Positions 24,445 to 34,196 of a stretch of 64,000 nucleotides of DNA are shown here, one piece after another. The stretch covers positions 1,178,001 to 1,242,000 of the forward strand of contig NZ_CP033917.1 of assembly GCF_003815655.1 (NCBI RefSeq). Direction: 5' to 3'. This DNA is from Chryseobacterium sp. G0201. GTDB taxonomy: Bacteria > Bacteroidota > Bacteroidia > Flavobacteriales > Weeksellaceae. Every line of letters begins with the position of its first letter. The stretch's first letter is position 1. A model generated the notes under the pieces. It did no database searches and was not told the DNA's origin. It saw only the letters and a program-made list of their open reading frames with translations. The position numbers were made by a program, and so were the translations under genes.

Positions 24445-26550
24445 CTATTGAATTTTCCAGCTTATTCCGAACATAAAATTAGTCCCTGCTTGCGAAAAAT
24501 AGTAAGGTTCACCGTCGTAAACGGCTCCATTATTCACATATTTTTTATTGAAAATATTATTTACCAATAATTTCAGCGCCACATCGTTGTTTGCTATTTT
24601 GAATTGATATTGAGCATTAAAATCTGTCAAAAGATAATCTTTCAACTGTAAATTTTTATCTTCTGTGTTGTCTAAATATTGTTTTCCAACATATTGATTC
24701 ATCAATGCAAACTGGAAGTTTTTATTTGGATTAAATTTCAACCCTAAATTAGCAATAACATCCGGTGAAAAAGAGATTTGCGTATTTCCAAGATCTCTTA
24801 TCAATGCTTCATTTTCTATTTTAAAATCCTGATTTCTGTTCTGACTTAAACTTACATTTCCTGAGATTTCCCATTGTTTGGAAAGTTTCGCCAACGCTCC
24901 GATTTCAATTCCTCTTCTGTAACTTTCTCCTGAATTTGTTCTGATAAAAGCGCCGACATTATTCAATTCGCCATTTAGAACCAATTGATTAACGTAATAC
25001 ATATAATATACGTTGGCCGTCACGGATAAAATCCCAAATTGTTTTTCTAATCCGGCTTCAAAATCATGAAGTTTTTCAGCTTTTACATTATTATCGGCAG
25101 TTAAATCATCTCTATTCGGCTCACGTTGAGCGTGGGCGTAAGATAAAAAGACTTTCCCGTTGCCGATTCTATAATTCACTCCGGCTTTTGGATTGAAGAA
25201 CAGCCAGTTTTTGGTTAAATTTCCACCTTCACCATCGCCATCTTTAAGAATTTTAATATCATAATCGATATTTCTAAGCTGTAAATCTCCGAAGAATTCA
25301 AAATTATTCACTTTAAACAAAGCCTTTGCAAAACCTGAAACTTCGCTTTTCACAGAACGGTTTCTGTAATATTCGCTTTCATTGATCTGAGGCAAAAATA
25401 CACCTGTTACATTTCCGAAATGTCTTCCGTAATATTGATTGGCAACCGCTCCAAAATTTAGATCTAAATTCTCATACTTTCCGTACAATGTTGAAACAAC
25501 TCCGTAAAAATCATTATTTAACCATTTTTTTCTGATAAAATCTGAATATTCTTCACCATTAAAATCAGGTAAATTGTATCTCGCAAAAGGATCTCCCTGT
25601 TTGTAATTTTCGTAATATCCTTTACCTTTTGTGTAGTGTAAGGTTGTTTCTAAATTCCAGTGATCATTAATTCCCTGTTCCCAAAGTAACTGATAATGGT
25701 TTTGTCTGTAATTATCTGTTTCATTATCGTAAAATCCTACAATTTTCTCCCAATTCGCATCATAAATTGCTCCTGATGCATTGAATTTTGGATCTGTTTC
25801 CCAGGTTTTCCTGTCTATTCCATTCCACGCTTGGTACGTTTTTTCTTTACCTCCAAAAGCCATCAAACGAATTCTCGTTTTTCCTTCTTCGAAAAGTGCC
25901 GTAAAGTTGTAGGAATGAAGATCGGACGAAGCTCTGTCGATATATCCGTCAGAGTGAATATTCGTGTATCTTCCCATCACAGAAAGTCGGTTTTTCCAGA
26001 ATTTTCCTGAACCAACCTCAGCAGAGTATTTATATGTATTGAATGATCCGTAACTGTCATCTGTTTTAAAATAAAACTTCTCTTCAGGATCTTTAGAAAT
26101 CACATTAATACTCGCTCCAAAAGCAGAAACTCCGTTATTGGAAGTCCCGACACCTCTCTGGATCACTATTTGTGAAGCAGAACTCGTCAAATCAGGAACG
26201 TTGACGAAAAATGTTCCCTGACTTTCAGAATCATTGAACGGGACGCCATTCATCATAACATTAATTCCTCTTCCGGCAACACCACGAATTCTAAAACCCG
26301 TGTATCCTACTCCATTTCCGGCATCGGAAGTCGAAATAATTGATGTTTGATTTTTAAGAAGCATTGGAAGATCCTGTCCAAGATTTTTACTGTCTAAATC
26401 TTTCTGAACATTGATGATTTCCTTAGCAACAGGAAGTCTTTTGGTAAAGTTGATTGCTTCAATTTCCTTTATTTTTAAGGAATCTGTATTTTGTGCTTGT
26501 ATAAAAGCAAAAGAGCCAACGGTAAGCCCTAAAAAAAATAATCCTTTCAT
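24445..26550 (-). CDS. TonB-dependent outer-membrane receptor under a TPP riboswitch (probable thiamine uptake)
   Basis: 701 residues. Signal peptide (~1-19, cleavage after FIQAQ), plug domain (~35-150: GYTGFRIRGVAGRGINVMMN, then SAFGASINVISKD), and a 22-strand-type barrel ending FMFGISWKIQ with a typical terminal aromatic zone. No carboxypeptidase-like N-terminal extension. The TPP riboswitch in its leader shows expression responds to thiamine pyrophosphate, so the substrate is most likely thiamine or a phosphate/precursor of it. No inner-membrane transporter such as PnuT is next to it, and the thi operon is ~12 kb away. Confidence 0.93.
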   Translation of the reverse strand: MKGLFFLGLTVGSFAFIQAQNTDSLKIKEIEAINFTKRLPVAKEIINVQKDLDSKNLGQDLPMLLKNQTSIISTSDAGNGVGYTGFRIRGVAGRGINVMMNGVPFNDSESQGTFFVNVPDLTSSASQIVIQRGVGTSNNGVSAFGASINVISKDPEEKFYFKTDDSYGSFNTYKYSAEVGSGKFWKNRLSVMGRYTNIHSDGYIDRASSDLHSYNFTALFEEGKTRIRLMAFGGKEKTYQAWNGIDRKTWETDPKFNASGAIYDANWEKIVGFYDNETDNYRQNHYQLLWEQGINDHWNLETTLHYTKGKGYYENYKQGDPFARYNLPDFNGEEYSDFIRKKWLNNDFYGVVSTLYGKYENLDLNFGAVANQYYGRHFGNVTGVFLPQINESEYYRNRSVKSEVSGFAKALFKVNNFEFFGDLQLRNIDYDIKILKDGDGEGGNLTKNWLFFNPKAGVNYRIGNGKVFLSYAHAQREPNRDDLTADNNVKAEKLHDFEAGLEKQFGILSVTANVYYMYYVNQLVLNGELNNVGAFIRTNSGESYRRGIEIGALAKLSKQWEISGNVSLSQNRNQDFKIENEALIRDLGNTQISFSPDVIANLGLKFNPNKNFQFALMNQYVGKQYLDNTEDKNLQLKDYLLTDFNAQYQFKIANNDVALKLLVNNIFNKKYVNNGAVYDGEPYYFSQAGTNFMFGISWKIQ

Positions 26551-26667
26551 TCTATAAATTTTTAAAATTTAATGAATAAAAGGGGCGGATTATGATGAAT
26601 AATGAGTAATTGGTGATCAGTAATACTTTGATAATTACTCATTATCTATTACTTATTGCTCATTTTT

Positions 26668-26743
26668 AATTTCCCTAAACAGCATTATCCGTTCCAGGTT
26701 CATTGGGTATAATCTCAGCTTGTTACAGCACCCCTTTATTTCA
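26668..26743 (-). ncRNA. TPP riboswitch (THI element)
   Basis: On the minus strand the conserved blocks appear in order: GGGGTGCTGTAACAAGCTGA, then GATTATACCC, then TGAACCTGGAACGGATAATG with C after it. These match the THI box (GGGGUGC, CUGAGA, ACCC, GAACCUG, CGGAUAAUGC). It lies ~120 bases upstream of the TonB receptor start. In the family, TPP binding turns expression off. The intervening ~115 bases were not resolved into an expression platform. Confidence 0.95.
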
Positions 26744-26747
26744 GCCG

Positions 26748-26755
26748 CAAAATTA
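26748..26755 (-). promoter_or_regulatory. Candidate -7 element before the TPP riboswitch
   Basis: On the minus strand TAATTTTG is an exact TAnnTTTG. The expected start, ~7 bases later (~26741), is at the 5' edge of the riboswitch, which supports the assignment. No clear -33 element. Confidence 0.55.
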
Positions 26756-26846
26756 CAAAAAATATACGAGATATAAATTTTACCTTCTGGAACAGATTTT
26801 TAATATTTAAAATAAGCTTATTACTTACTGCTTCAAGCCTCCAGCA

Positions 26847-27617
26847 TTAGTACGCTTTATTATGAGCATCAATATAATAGTAATTGATACTGTCTTTCGT
26901 AACATCAAACATTTTTCCCAGCTTCCAGCTAAAGTTTCTCTTGATATTCGAATATTCGAAAGGAATAATTACTTTATTATTAACATCAATCACACCAAAT
27001 TTATCATTTTGTGAAGCTATGATCATTGGATCAGCAACATCATCGCCTTCCAGAATGTATAAATATTGATATTGAGGATAAATTTGATAGTCGCGGTAAT
27101 CAGCAGCATTTACAAATCTTGATTTTTCAATGATTCCGTAAAAACCGTTTAAAATATAAGCTTGATACAATTGCTGCTTATAATCTCCGTATTTACATTG
27201 CCCAAGATCAGTATCTTTGAACTGATAGACTCTTTTTCCTGTATTATCAACTCTGTATGATATTAAATCTTTTTCAACTGTCGCATATTCTTTAGTTCCG
27301 AATTTTCTGATTTTTTCGTTTGGAGAATTTAAAAGATTGCAATCCTCAGCAAAAAATACAGCAATATGATATTCCGGCTGGATGATAAATTTTCCTTTCT
27401 GATTAACATACCCAAATTTCCCATCTTTCTTTTGTGGAATTAAAACAGGAATATCTTTATTAATTATAACAAGATCCGGATTAGACTTAGGTTTTGGAGA
27501 TGCCTTTTTAACCACAACCTTTGAACCAATTTTCACAGGATTTTTCTTCACAGATTTTGTCTGAGAAAAAATGAAAATCGAAATAAATACACCAAGAAAA
27601 TTAACTACTTTTTTCAT
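26847..27617 (-). CDS. WG-repeat secreted protein
   Basis: 256 residues from the ATG at 27617, chosen because it opens a clear signal peptide (MKKVVNFLGVFISIFIFSQ). WG-like beta repeats follow: DGKFGYVNQKGKFIIQPEY, NGFYGIIEKSR and NDKFGVIDVNNKVIIPFEYS. Such repeats form surface or periplasmic beta structures in Bacteroidota; function unknown. The N-terminal mature part is Lys/Pro-rich. It is followed ~90 bases later by the riboswitch region of the TonB receptor, so it is probably a separate unit. Confidence 0.85.
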   Translation of the reverse strand: MKKVVNFLGVFISIFIFSQTKSVKKNPVKIGSKVVVKKASPKPKSNPDLVIINKDIPVLIPQKKDGKFGYVNQKGKFIIQPEYHIAVFFAEDCNLLNSPNEKIRKFGTKEYATVEKDLISYRVDNTGKRVYQFKDTDLGQCKYGDYKQQLYQAYILNGFYGIIEKSRFVNAADYRDYQIYPQYQYLYILEGDDVADPMIIASQNDKFGVIDVNNKVIIPFEYSNIKRNFSWKLGKMFDVTKDSINYYYIDAHNKAY

Positions 27618-27791
27618 ATTCACCATTTGCTTGCAAAAATACAACCAAAAATAGATATTATAAAACTCATATTTATAAAGAATCTAAATAATATCATCTT
27701 CATAAAATAGTAAAAATTCGTAATTTTGGGAACATTTTTAATTGTTTGATAATTTTTAAAACGTTTTTAAGATATAACTTTTGATGTTATT

Positions 27792-27985
27792 ATGATCAAA
27801 AAATTTCAGAAACGTTACCCAAAGAGGGTTTTTGCGGCAAGACAGATTACAGGTAAGCCACTTACACTTTCAAAAAAGTCCTTTATACTCACATTTGGCA
27901 GTGAATATTATCTCACATTTTTAAAACAAAGATGTAGGTTATGTTGATTTTACTCTAATCGGTATTATCTATCAACAATGCAATA
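27792..27985 (+). pseudogene. Decayed fragment of the 5' end of an aconitase gene
   Basis: The 442-base spacer before acnB contains a relic matching the intact aconitase at 31190. Frame one gives MIKKFQKRYPKR, then AARQITGKPLTLSKK, against [12 protein letters not shown] and [15 protein letters not shown]. After one lost base the next frame gives LYTHIWQ and a stop, against LYTHLWE. A further shift gives YVDF (27940-27951), as in NSYVDFAP of the intact gene. The rest, to about 27985, is doubtful. The longest open stretch is 51 codons (27792-27947). It is a frameshifted, truncated remnant of a duplicated aconitase head. Nothing else was recognised at 27645-27791 or 27986-28086. Confidence 0.8.
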
Positions 27986-28086
27986 GTTTAAGATAAAATT
28001 AATTGTATTTTAGATAGACTAATAAAGAAGAAATAGCAGTAATAGCAACTGTTTATAATCTACTTTAACATTGAAAAGACTTCTAT

Positions 28087-30870
28087 ATGAATATTTATAA
28101 GGATTACATCAAAGAGATTGAAGAAAGAAAGAACCAGGGGCTTCATCCAAAGCCAATTGATGGTGCAGATTTACTAAGCGAAATTATTACTCAAATTAAA
28201 GATTCAGATAACGAATATCGATCGGATTCTCTTAAATTTTTCATTTACAACACTCTACCCGGAACGACTAGTGCGGCAGGTGTAAAAGCTCAATTTTTAA
28301 AAGAAATCATTCTGGGTGAATCAGTTGTAGAAGAAATATCTCCTGCTTTTGCCTTCGAATTATTATCTCACATGAAGGGAGGTCCTTCAATTGAAGTATT
28401 GCTAGATTTAGCTTTAGGTAATGATATTTCTATTGCCAAAGAAGCAGCAAACGTTCTTAAGACACAGGTTTACCTTTATGATGCGGATACTAACCGTCTA
28501 AAGGAAGCATTCAATAGCGGTAACGAAATCGCAAAAGAATTAATTGACAGCTACGCAAAAGCTGAGTTCTTCACGAAACTTCCGGAAGTTGCTGAAGAAA
28601 TTAAAGTAGTGACATTCATCGCTGGTGAAGGTGATATCTCAACAGATTTACTTTCTCCGGGAAATCAGGCGCACTCAAGATCAGACCGTGAATTGCATGG
28701 TAAATGTATGATCACTCCTCAGGCGCAGGAAGAAATTAAAGCTTTACAGGCTCAACATCCTGATGCAAGCGTAATGCTTATCGCTGAAAAAGGTACGATG
28801 GGTGTAGGCTCATCAAGAATGTCAGGTGTAAACAACGTGGCTTTATGGACTGGTAAACAAGCAAGCCCATATATTCCATTTGTAAATATTGCTCCGATTG
28901 TTGGGGGAACAAATGGTATTTCTCCGATCTTTCTTACTACAGTTGACGTAACAGGAGGTATCGGAATTGACCTTCAGAACTGGGTAAAAAAATTAGACGA
29001 AAACGGAAATCCTGTTCGTAACGAGAATGGTGACATCGTTTTAGAAGAAGCTTATTCTGTAGCTACAGGAACAGTTTTAACGATCAATACTAAAGAAAAG
29101 AAATTATATAACGGAGATAAAGAATTGAAAGATATTTCAAAATCATTTACTCCTCAAAAATTAGAATTCATCAAAGCGAGTGGTTCTTATGCCATCGTAT
29201 TTGGTAAAAAATTACAAACATTTGCTGCAAAACTTCTAGGAATTGAAACGCCTCTTGTTTTTGCTCCTTCTAAAGAAATTTCTATCGAAGGACAAGGTCT
29301 TACTGCAGTTGAAAAAATCTTTAACAGAAATGCTGTTGGTGTTACTGAAGGTAAATTATTACACGCAGGTTCTGATGTTCGTGTAGAAGTAAACATTGTT
29401 GGTTCTCAGGATACGACAGGTTTGATGACCGCTCAGGAATTGGAATCTATGGCTGCAACTGTAATTTCTCCAATCGTTGACGGAGCTTATCAGTCAGGAT
29501 GTCATACTGCTTCAGTTTGGGATAAAAAAGCTCAGACGAACATTCCTAAATTAATGAAATTCATGAATGATTTCGGAGTAATCACAGCACGTGACCCGAA
29601 AGGTGAATATCATGCAATGACAGACGTTATTCACAAAGTTCTTAACGATATTACGATTGACGAATGGGCTATCATCATAGGTGGTGACTCTCACACAAGA
29701 ATGTCTAAAGGGGTAGCTTTCGGAGCTGACTCTGGAACGGTAGCATTAGCTTTAGCAACAGGTGAGGCTTCAATGCCAATCCCTGAATCTGTGAAAGTGA
29801 CTTTCAAAGGAAACATGAAGGAGCACATGGATTTCCGTGATGTGGTTCACGCAACTCAGGCTCAGATGTTGAAGCAATTTGATGGTGAAAACGTATTCCA
29901 AGGTAGAATTATTGAGGTTCACATCGGAACACTTCCTGCTGATCAGGCATTTACATTTACAGACTGGACGGCAGAAATGAAAGCAAAAGCTTCTATCTGT
30001 ATCTCTGAAGACGATACTTTGATCGAATCATTGGAAATTGCTAAGAGCAGAATCCAAATCATGATCAACAAAGGAATGGATAATCACAACCAGGTTCTTC
30101 AAGGATTAATTAATAAAGCTAATAAGAGAATCGAGGAAATAAGATCAGGTGAAAAACCAGCTCTTACTCCGGATTCGAATGCTAAATATTACGCTGAAGT
30201 TGTTGTAGATCTTGATCAAATCGTTGAGCCAATGATTGCTGACCCGGATGTAAACAATGATGATGTTTCGAAGAGATATACTCATGATACCATCAGAGAC
30301 CTTACGTATTACGGAGGTGAGAAAAAAGTAGACCTTGGATTTGTTGGATCTTGTATGGTTCACAAAGGAGATTTAAAAATCGTTTCTCAAATGCTTAGAA
30401 ATATTGAAAAGCAAAATGGTAAAGTAGAATTCCTTGCTCCATTAGTGGTGGCTGCTCCTACTTACAATATCATTGATGAATTAAAAGCTGAAGGAGATTG
30501 GGAATTCCTAGAAAAATATTCAGGTTTCGAATTTAACGACAACACTCCAAAAGGTGAAGCTCGTACACAATACGAAAACATGATGTACCTTGAGCGTCCG
30601 GGATGTAACCTTTGTATGGGTAATCAGGAAAAAGCTGAAAAGGGAGACACTGTTTTAGCAACTTCTACCCGTCTTTTCCAAGGAAGAGTTGTGGAAGATT
30701 CTGAACGTAAAAAAGGAGAGTCTTTATTGGCTTCAACTCCGGTTGTTGTACTTTCTGCGATCATGGGTAGAATTCCTAATATCGACGAGTACAAAACAGC
30801 TGTTGAAGGGATTGACCTTACAACTTTTGTCCCTTCAATTAAAGAACTGACAAGTACAAGCGCTCACTAA
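28087..30870 (+). CDS. acnB: Aconitate hydratase B / 2-methylisocitrate dehydratase
   Basis: TCA-cycle enzyme interconverting citrate and isocitrate with a 4Fe-4S cluster. 927 residues with the AcnB-type N-terminal HEAT-like helical domain (~1-165), then the swivelling domain, then the cluster domains. Cluster cysteines are seen in GSCMVHKGDLK and RPGCNLCMGNQ. AcnB also accepts 2-methylaconitate in other bacteria and can bind mRNA when the cluster is lost; neither is shown here. It is followed by a strong terminator and then the second aconitase gene on the same strand. Confidence 0.96.
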   Translation: MNIYKDYIKEIEERKNQGLHPKPIDGADLLSEIITQIKDSDNEYRSDSLKFFIYNTLPGTTSAAGVKAQFLKEIILGESVVEEISPAFAFELLSHMKGGPSIEVLLDLALGNDISIAKEAANVLKTQVYLYDADTNRLKEAFNSGNEIAKELIDSYAKAEFFTKLPEVAEEIKVVTFIAGEGDISTDLLSPGNQAHSRSDRELHGKCMITPQAQEEIKALQAQHPDASVMLIAEKGTMGVGSSRMSGVNNVALWTGKQASPYIPFVNIAPIVGGTNGISPIFLTTVDVTGGIGIDLQNWVKKLDENGNPVRNENGDIVLEEAYSVATGTVLTINTKEKKLYNGDKELKDISKSFTPQKLEFIKASGSYAIVFGKKLQTFAAKLLGIETPLVFAPSKEISIEGQGLTAVEKIFNRNAVGVTEGKLLHAGSDVRVEVNIVGSQDTTGLMTAQELESMAATVISPIVDGAYQSGCHTASVWDKKAQTNIPKLMKFMNDFGVITARDPKGEYHAMTDVIHKVLNDITIDEWAIIIGGDSHTRMSKGVAFGADSGTVALALATGEASMPIPESVKVTFKGNMKEHMDFRDVVHATQAQMLKQFDGENVFQGRIIEVHIGTLPADQAFTFTDWTAEMKAKASICISEDDTLIESLEIAKSRIQIMINKGMDNHNQVLQGLINKANKRIEEIRSGEKPALTPDSNAKYYAEVVVDLDQIVEPMIADPDVNNDDVSKRYTHDTIRDLTYYGGEKKVDLGFVGSCMVHKGDLKIVSQMLRNIEKQNGKVEFLAPLVVAAPTYNIIDELKAEGDWEFLEKYSGFEFNDNTPKGEARTQYENMMYLERPGCNLCMGNQEKAEKGDTVLATSTRLFQGRVVEDSERKKGESLLASTPVVVLSAIMGRIPNIDEYKTAVEGIDLTTFVPSIKELTSTSAH

Positions 30871-30910
30871 TACAATTAAGATATAGTCGAAAGACCGTTT
30901 TAACTTATAT

Positions 30911-30947
30911 AAGAAAGATTTTAGTCCATTGGATTAAAATCTTTCTT
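30911..30947 (+). terminator. Terminator of acnB
   Basis: 17-base arms AAGAAAGATTTTAGTCC and GGATTAAAATCTTTCTT with one mismatch, 3-base loop, and a T-run after it, 41 bases after the acnB stop. Confidence 0.8.
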
Positions 30948-31093
30948 TTTTTATTTAGAACCTTTCCATTTAAGAGTCTTTAATATTATTTTAACCTATG
31001 TCAATGACTCAAAAATTATTTTTTCCTTAACTTGATAGGTATTAAAAATATTAATTATACATCTTATTTATGCCATTTTATAGATGGTAGGAA

Positions 31094-31117
31094 TAGTATT
31101 TGATGGTTAGTATTTGA
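31094..31117 (+). promoter_or_regulatory. Two direct repeats upstream of the second aconitase
   Basis: TAGTATTTGA occurs at 31094-31103 and again at 31108-31117, a 14-base period. Each contains a near match to the -7 consensus (TAnnnTTTG, one base too wide). They lie in the 319-base acnB-aconitase spacer, which otherwise holds only the acnB terminator and AT-rich sequence. Could be a doubled promoter element or a regulator site. Confidence 0.35.
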
Positions 31118-31189
31118 GAAAATTTTCCATTCTTAATTTAAAATTAAAGACCGGAAAAAATTTATAGAAAAAGAAAAATTAAAACAGAT

Positions 31190-33457
31190 ATGACTTTCGA
31201 CATTGACATGATCAAAAAAGTGTACGAGCGTTACCCGGAAAGAATTGCTGCGGCAAGACAAATCGTGGGAAAACCTCTTACCCTTTCAGAAAAAATCCTT
31301 TATACCCACTTATGGGAAGGTAATGCTACATCAGCACATGAAAGAGGAAACTCTTACGTAGATTTCGCACCGGACAGAGTAGCGATGCAGGATGCAACTG
31401 CGCAGATGGCGCTTTTACAATTTATGCAGGCAGGAAAAGCAAAAGTAGCTGTTCCTTCAACTGCTCACGCCGATCACTTGATTCAGGCGAGAGTAGGTGC
31501 ACAGGCAGATTTACAGGAAGGTCTTAATAAGAATTCAGAAGTTTTCAATTTCTTGGGTTCGGTTTGTGATAAATATGGAATCGGTTTCTGGAAGCCGGGA
31601 GCTGGGATTATTCACCAGGTTGTATTAGAAAACTATGCATTCCCGGGAGGTATGATGATCGGAACTGACTCTCACACGGTAAACGCAGGAGGTTTAGGAA
31701 TGGTTGCTATCGGGGTTGGTGGTGCTGATGCAGTAGACGTAATGGCTGGAATGGCTTGGGAACTTAAAATGCCTAAATTAATCGGTGTTAAGTTAACAGG
31801 TAAAATGTCTGGCTGGACTTCCGCAAAAGATGTTATCCTAAAAGTTGCTGGAATCCTTACTGTAAAAGGTGGAACAGGATGTATCGTTGAATATTTCGGA
31901 GAGGGTGCTCAATCTTTATCTGCAACAGGAAAAGGTACAATCTGTAACATGGGTGCTGAAATTGGAGCTACCACTTCAACTTTCGGATATGATGATTCTA
32001 TGAGAAGATATCTTGCTTCTACAGGAAGACAGGACGTTGTAGATGCAGCTGACAAAGTTGCTGAACACTTAACGGGTGATGCTGAAGTGTATGCAAATCC
32101 AGAACAATATTTCGATCAAGTAATCGAGATCAACCTTTCTGAATTGGCTCCCCACTTAAACGGACCTTTTACTCCGGATTTGGCGACTCCGGTTTCTGAA
32201 TTTAAAGCTAAAGCTGAAGCAAACGGATGGCCTATCGAAGTAGAATGGGCATTGATCGGTTCTTGTACGAACTCTTCTTATGAAGACCTTTCAAGAGCTG
32301 CTTCTATCGTTGAAGACGCTGTTGCTAAAGGTGTTAAACCTAAAGCTATTTTAGGAATCAACCCAGGTTCTGAGCAAGTGAAATTCACGGCAGAAAGAGA
32401 CGGTTTCTTAGATTCTTTCAGAAAATTTGAAAACGCAAGAATCTTTACGAACGCTTGCGGACCTTGTATCGGACAATGGGACAGAGAAGGTTCTGAAAAA
32501 GGAGAGAAAAACTCAATTATTCACTCTTTCAACAGAAACTTTGCGAAAAGAGCAGATGGTAACCCAAATACTCATGCATTTGTAGCTTCTCCTGAAATGG
32601 TAGCTGCTATTGCAATCTCTGGAAGATTAGACTTTAATCCAATCACAGATACATTAACCAACGAATCTGGAGAACAGATAAGATTAAACGAACCTCAAGG
32701 GTTTGAATTACCTGCAAAAGGTTTTGCGGTAGATGACAACGGATACCAGGCTCCATCTGAGGACGGATCTTCTGTTGTTGTAAAGGTAAGCCCTACATCA
32801 GACAGACTTCAGTTATTAGAAGAATTCCCGGCTTGGGATGGAAAAAACATTGAAGGTGCTAAAGTTTTAATTAAAGCTTTCGGAAAATGTACAACCGACC
32901 ACATTTCTATGGCGGGACCATGGTTGAAATACAGAGGTCACCTTGATAACATTTCAAACAACATGTTGATCGGAGCTGTAAACGCTTATAACATGGAAAC
33001 AAACCGCGTTAAAAATGAATTAACGGGTGAATACAGTGAAGTTCCTGCTGTACAAAGAGCTTACAAAGCCGCGGGAATCCCTACAATCGTTGTTGGAGAT
33101 CAAAACTATGGTGAAGGTTCTTCAAGAGAGCATGCTGCCATGGAACCAAGACACCTTGGCGTAAAAGCTGTATTGGTAAAATCATTCGCGAGAATCCATG
33201 AAACAAACCTTAAAAAACAGGGAATGTTAGGATTAACTTTCGCTAATGAGGCTGATTATGATAAAATCAAGGAAGATGACACGGTTAACTTCTTAGATTT
33301 AGATCAATTCGCACCAGGAAAACAACTTTCTTTAGAGTTTGTACATGCAGACGGAACGAAAGACGTTATTATGGCAAATCATACATATAACGATCAGCAG
33401 ATTGATTGGTTTAAGGCTGGTTCTGCACTAAACTTAATCAAAAGACAGGAAAATTAA
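31190..33457 (+). CDS. acn: Aconitate hydratase, mitochondrial-type
   Basis: 755 residues, the size of the mitochondrial-type aconitase family and unrelated in domain order to AcnB. Cluster cysteines occur in [14 protein letters not shown] and [14 protein letters not shown]; the swivelling domain carries [20 protein letters not shown]. Catalyses citrate-isocitrate interconversion in the TCA cycle. Start at 31190 gives [18 protein letters not shown]; the relic upstream of acnB aligns from the second methionine (MIKK). A perfect terminator follows. Confidence 0.95.
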   Translation: MTFDIDMIKKVYERYPERIAAARQIVGKPLTLSEKILYTHLWEGNATSAHERGNSYVDFAPDRVAMQDATAQMALLQFMQAGKAKVAVPSTAHADHLIQARVGAQADLQEGLNKNSEVFNFLGSVCDKYGIGFWKPGAGIIHQVVLENYAFPGGMMIGTDSHTVNAGGLGMVAIGVGGADAVDVMAGMAWELKMPKLIGVKLTGKMSGWTSAKDVILKVAGILTVKGGTGCIVEYFGEGAQSLSATGKGTICNMGAEIGATTSTFGYDDSMRRYLASTGRQDVVDAADKVAEHLTGDAEVYANPEQYFDQVIEINLSELAPHLNGPFTPDLATPVSEFKAKAEANGWPIEVEWALIGSCTNSSYEDLSRAASIVEDAVAKGVKPKAILGINPGSEQVKFTAERDGFLDSFRKFENARIFTNACGPCIGQWDREGSEKGEKNSIIHSFNRNFAKRADGNPNTHAFVASPEMVAAIAISGRLDFNPITDTLTNESGEQIRLNEPQGFELPAKGFAVDDNGYQAPSEDGSSVVVKVSPTSDRLQLLEEFPAWDGKNIEGAKVLIKAFGKCTTDHISMAGPWLKYRGHLDNISNNMLIGAVNAYNMETNRVKNELTGEYSEVPAVQRAYKAAGIPTIVVGDQNYGEGSSREHAAMEPRHLGVKAVLVKSFARIHETNLKKQGMLGLTFANEADYDKIKEDDTVNFLDLDQFAPGKQLSLEFVHADGTKDVIMANHTYNDQQIDWFKAGSALNLIKRQEN

Positions 33458-33482
33458 TTGTTAGATTAATTAATACATCGAC

Positions 33483-33508
33483 AAAGCAACTTCAATTGAA
33501 GTTGCTTT
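33483..33508. terminator. Bidirectional terminator after aconitase
   Basis: Perfect 11-base stem AAAGCAACTTC / GAAGTTGCTTT with loop AATT, followed by T. Located 25 bases after aconitase and directly before the convergent LytTR regulator gene. Confidence 0.85.
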
Positions 33509-33509
33509 T

Positions 33510-34196
33510 TTATTTGAGTTTGCTTAAAAAATTTGTTCTGTAACTGTCTCCTATCGGGATTTCATGTTCAGAAGACAATATTATTTTTTTCGCGGCGATG
33601 CTTTTAATTTGATCTAAATTAATGATAAACGATTTATGAATACGGGCAAAAGAAAACTCGGAAAGTTGCTGTTCAAGAGATTTCAAAGTATCTAAAACAA
33701 TATATTCCTGATTTGCCGTTTTAATATTCACATAATCTTTAATGCTTTCTATATAAAGAATGTCCTCAAAATTGATTCTGTGCTGCTGTCCGGAAGATTT
33801 TACAAAGAAATGGGAATCTGCTTTATCTTCATTAAAAGAAAAACGTTCCTGAGCTTTCAAAGCACTTTTATAAAAACGTTCAAAAGAAACCGGCTTTAAA
33901 AGATAATCGACAATATTGTGTTCGTACCCTTCCAGCGCATATTCGGAATAGGCGGTTGTTAAGATATATTTTAATTTATCTCCAACAATTTTCATAAAAT
34001 TAATTCCCGTCAGTTCAGGCATTTGAATATCGAGAAAAACCAGATCAACTTCATTATTTTGAATAAAATCTAAAGCTTCGATAGGATTTTCAGTAGAAAA
34101 AACCAATTCAAAAAAAGGAATTTTCTGTACATAACTTCCTAATAACGAAATAGCTAATGGCTCATCGTCTACAACAATACATTTAATTTTATTCAT
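33510..34196 (-). CDS. LytTR-family response regulator
   Basis: 228 residues from the ATG at 34196. The receiver domain has CIVVDDEPLA and phosphoacceptor D56 in LVFLDIQMPE, and TTAYSEYALEGYEHNIVDYL with the lysine in LLKPVSF. The C-terminal LytTR DNA-binding domain (~133-228) has LYIESIKDYVNIKT and FARIHKSFIINLDQIKS. The start is chosen to give a short overlap with the kinase gene. Partner of the LytS-type kinase. The DUF5694/TonB receptor genes, upstream and divergent, are possible targets by position only. Confidence 0.93.
   Translation of the reverse strand: MNKIKCIVVDDEPLAISLLGSYVQKIPFFELVFSTENPIEALDFIQNNEVDLVFLDIQMPELTGINFMKIVGDKLKYILTTAYSEYALEGYEHNIVDYLLKPVSFERFYKSALKAQERFSFNEDKADSHFFVKSSGQQHRINFEDILYIESIKDYVNIKTANQEYIVLDTLKSLEQQLSEFSFARIHKSFIINLDQIKSIAAKKIILSSEHEIPIGDSYRTNFLSKLK

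Noticed and set aside
28087..30870. Fe-S cysteines or frame of acnB damaged by the upstream relic
   Set aside because: acnB is full length with intact cluster motifs; the relic ends before it.
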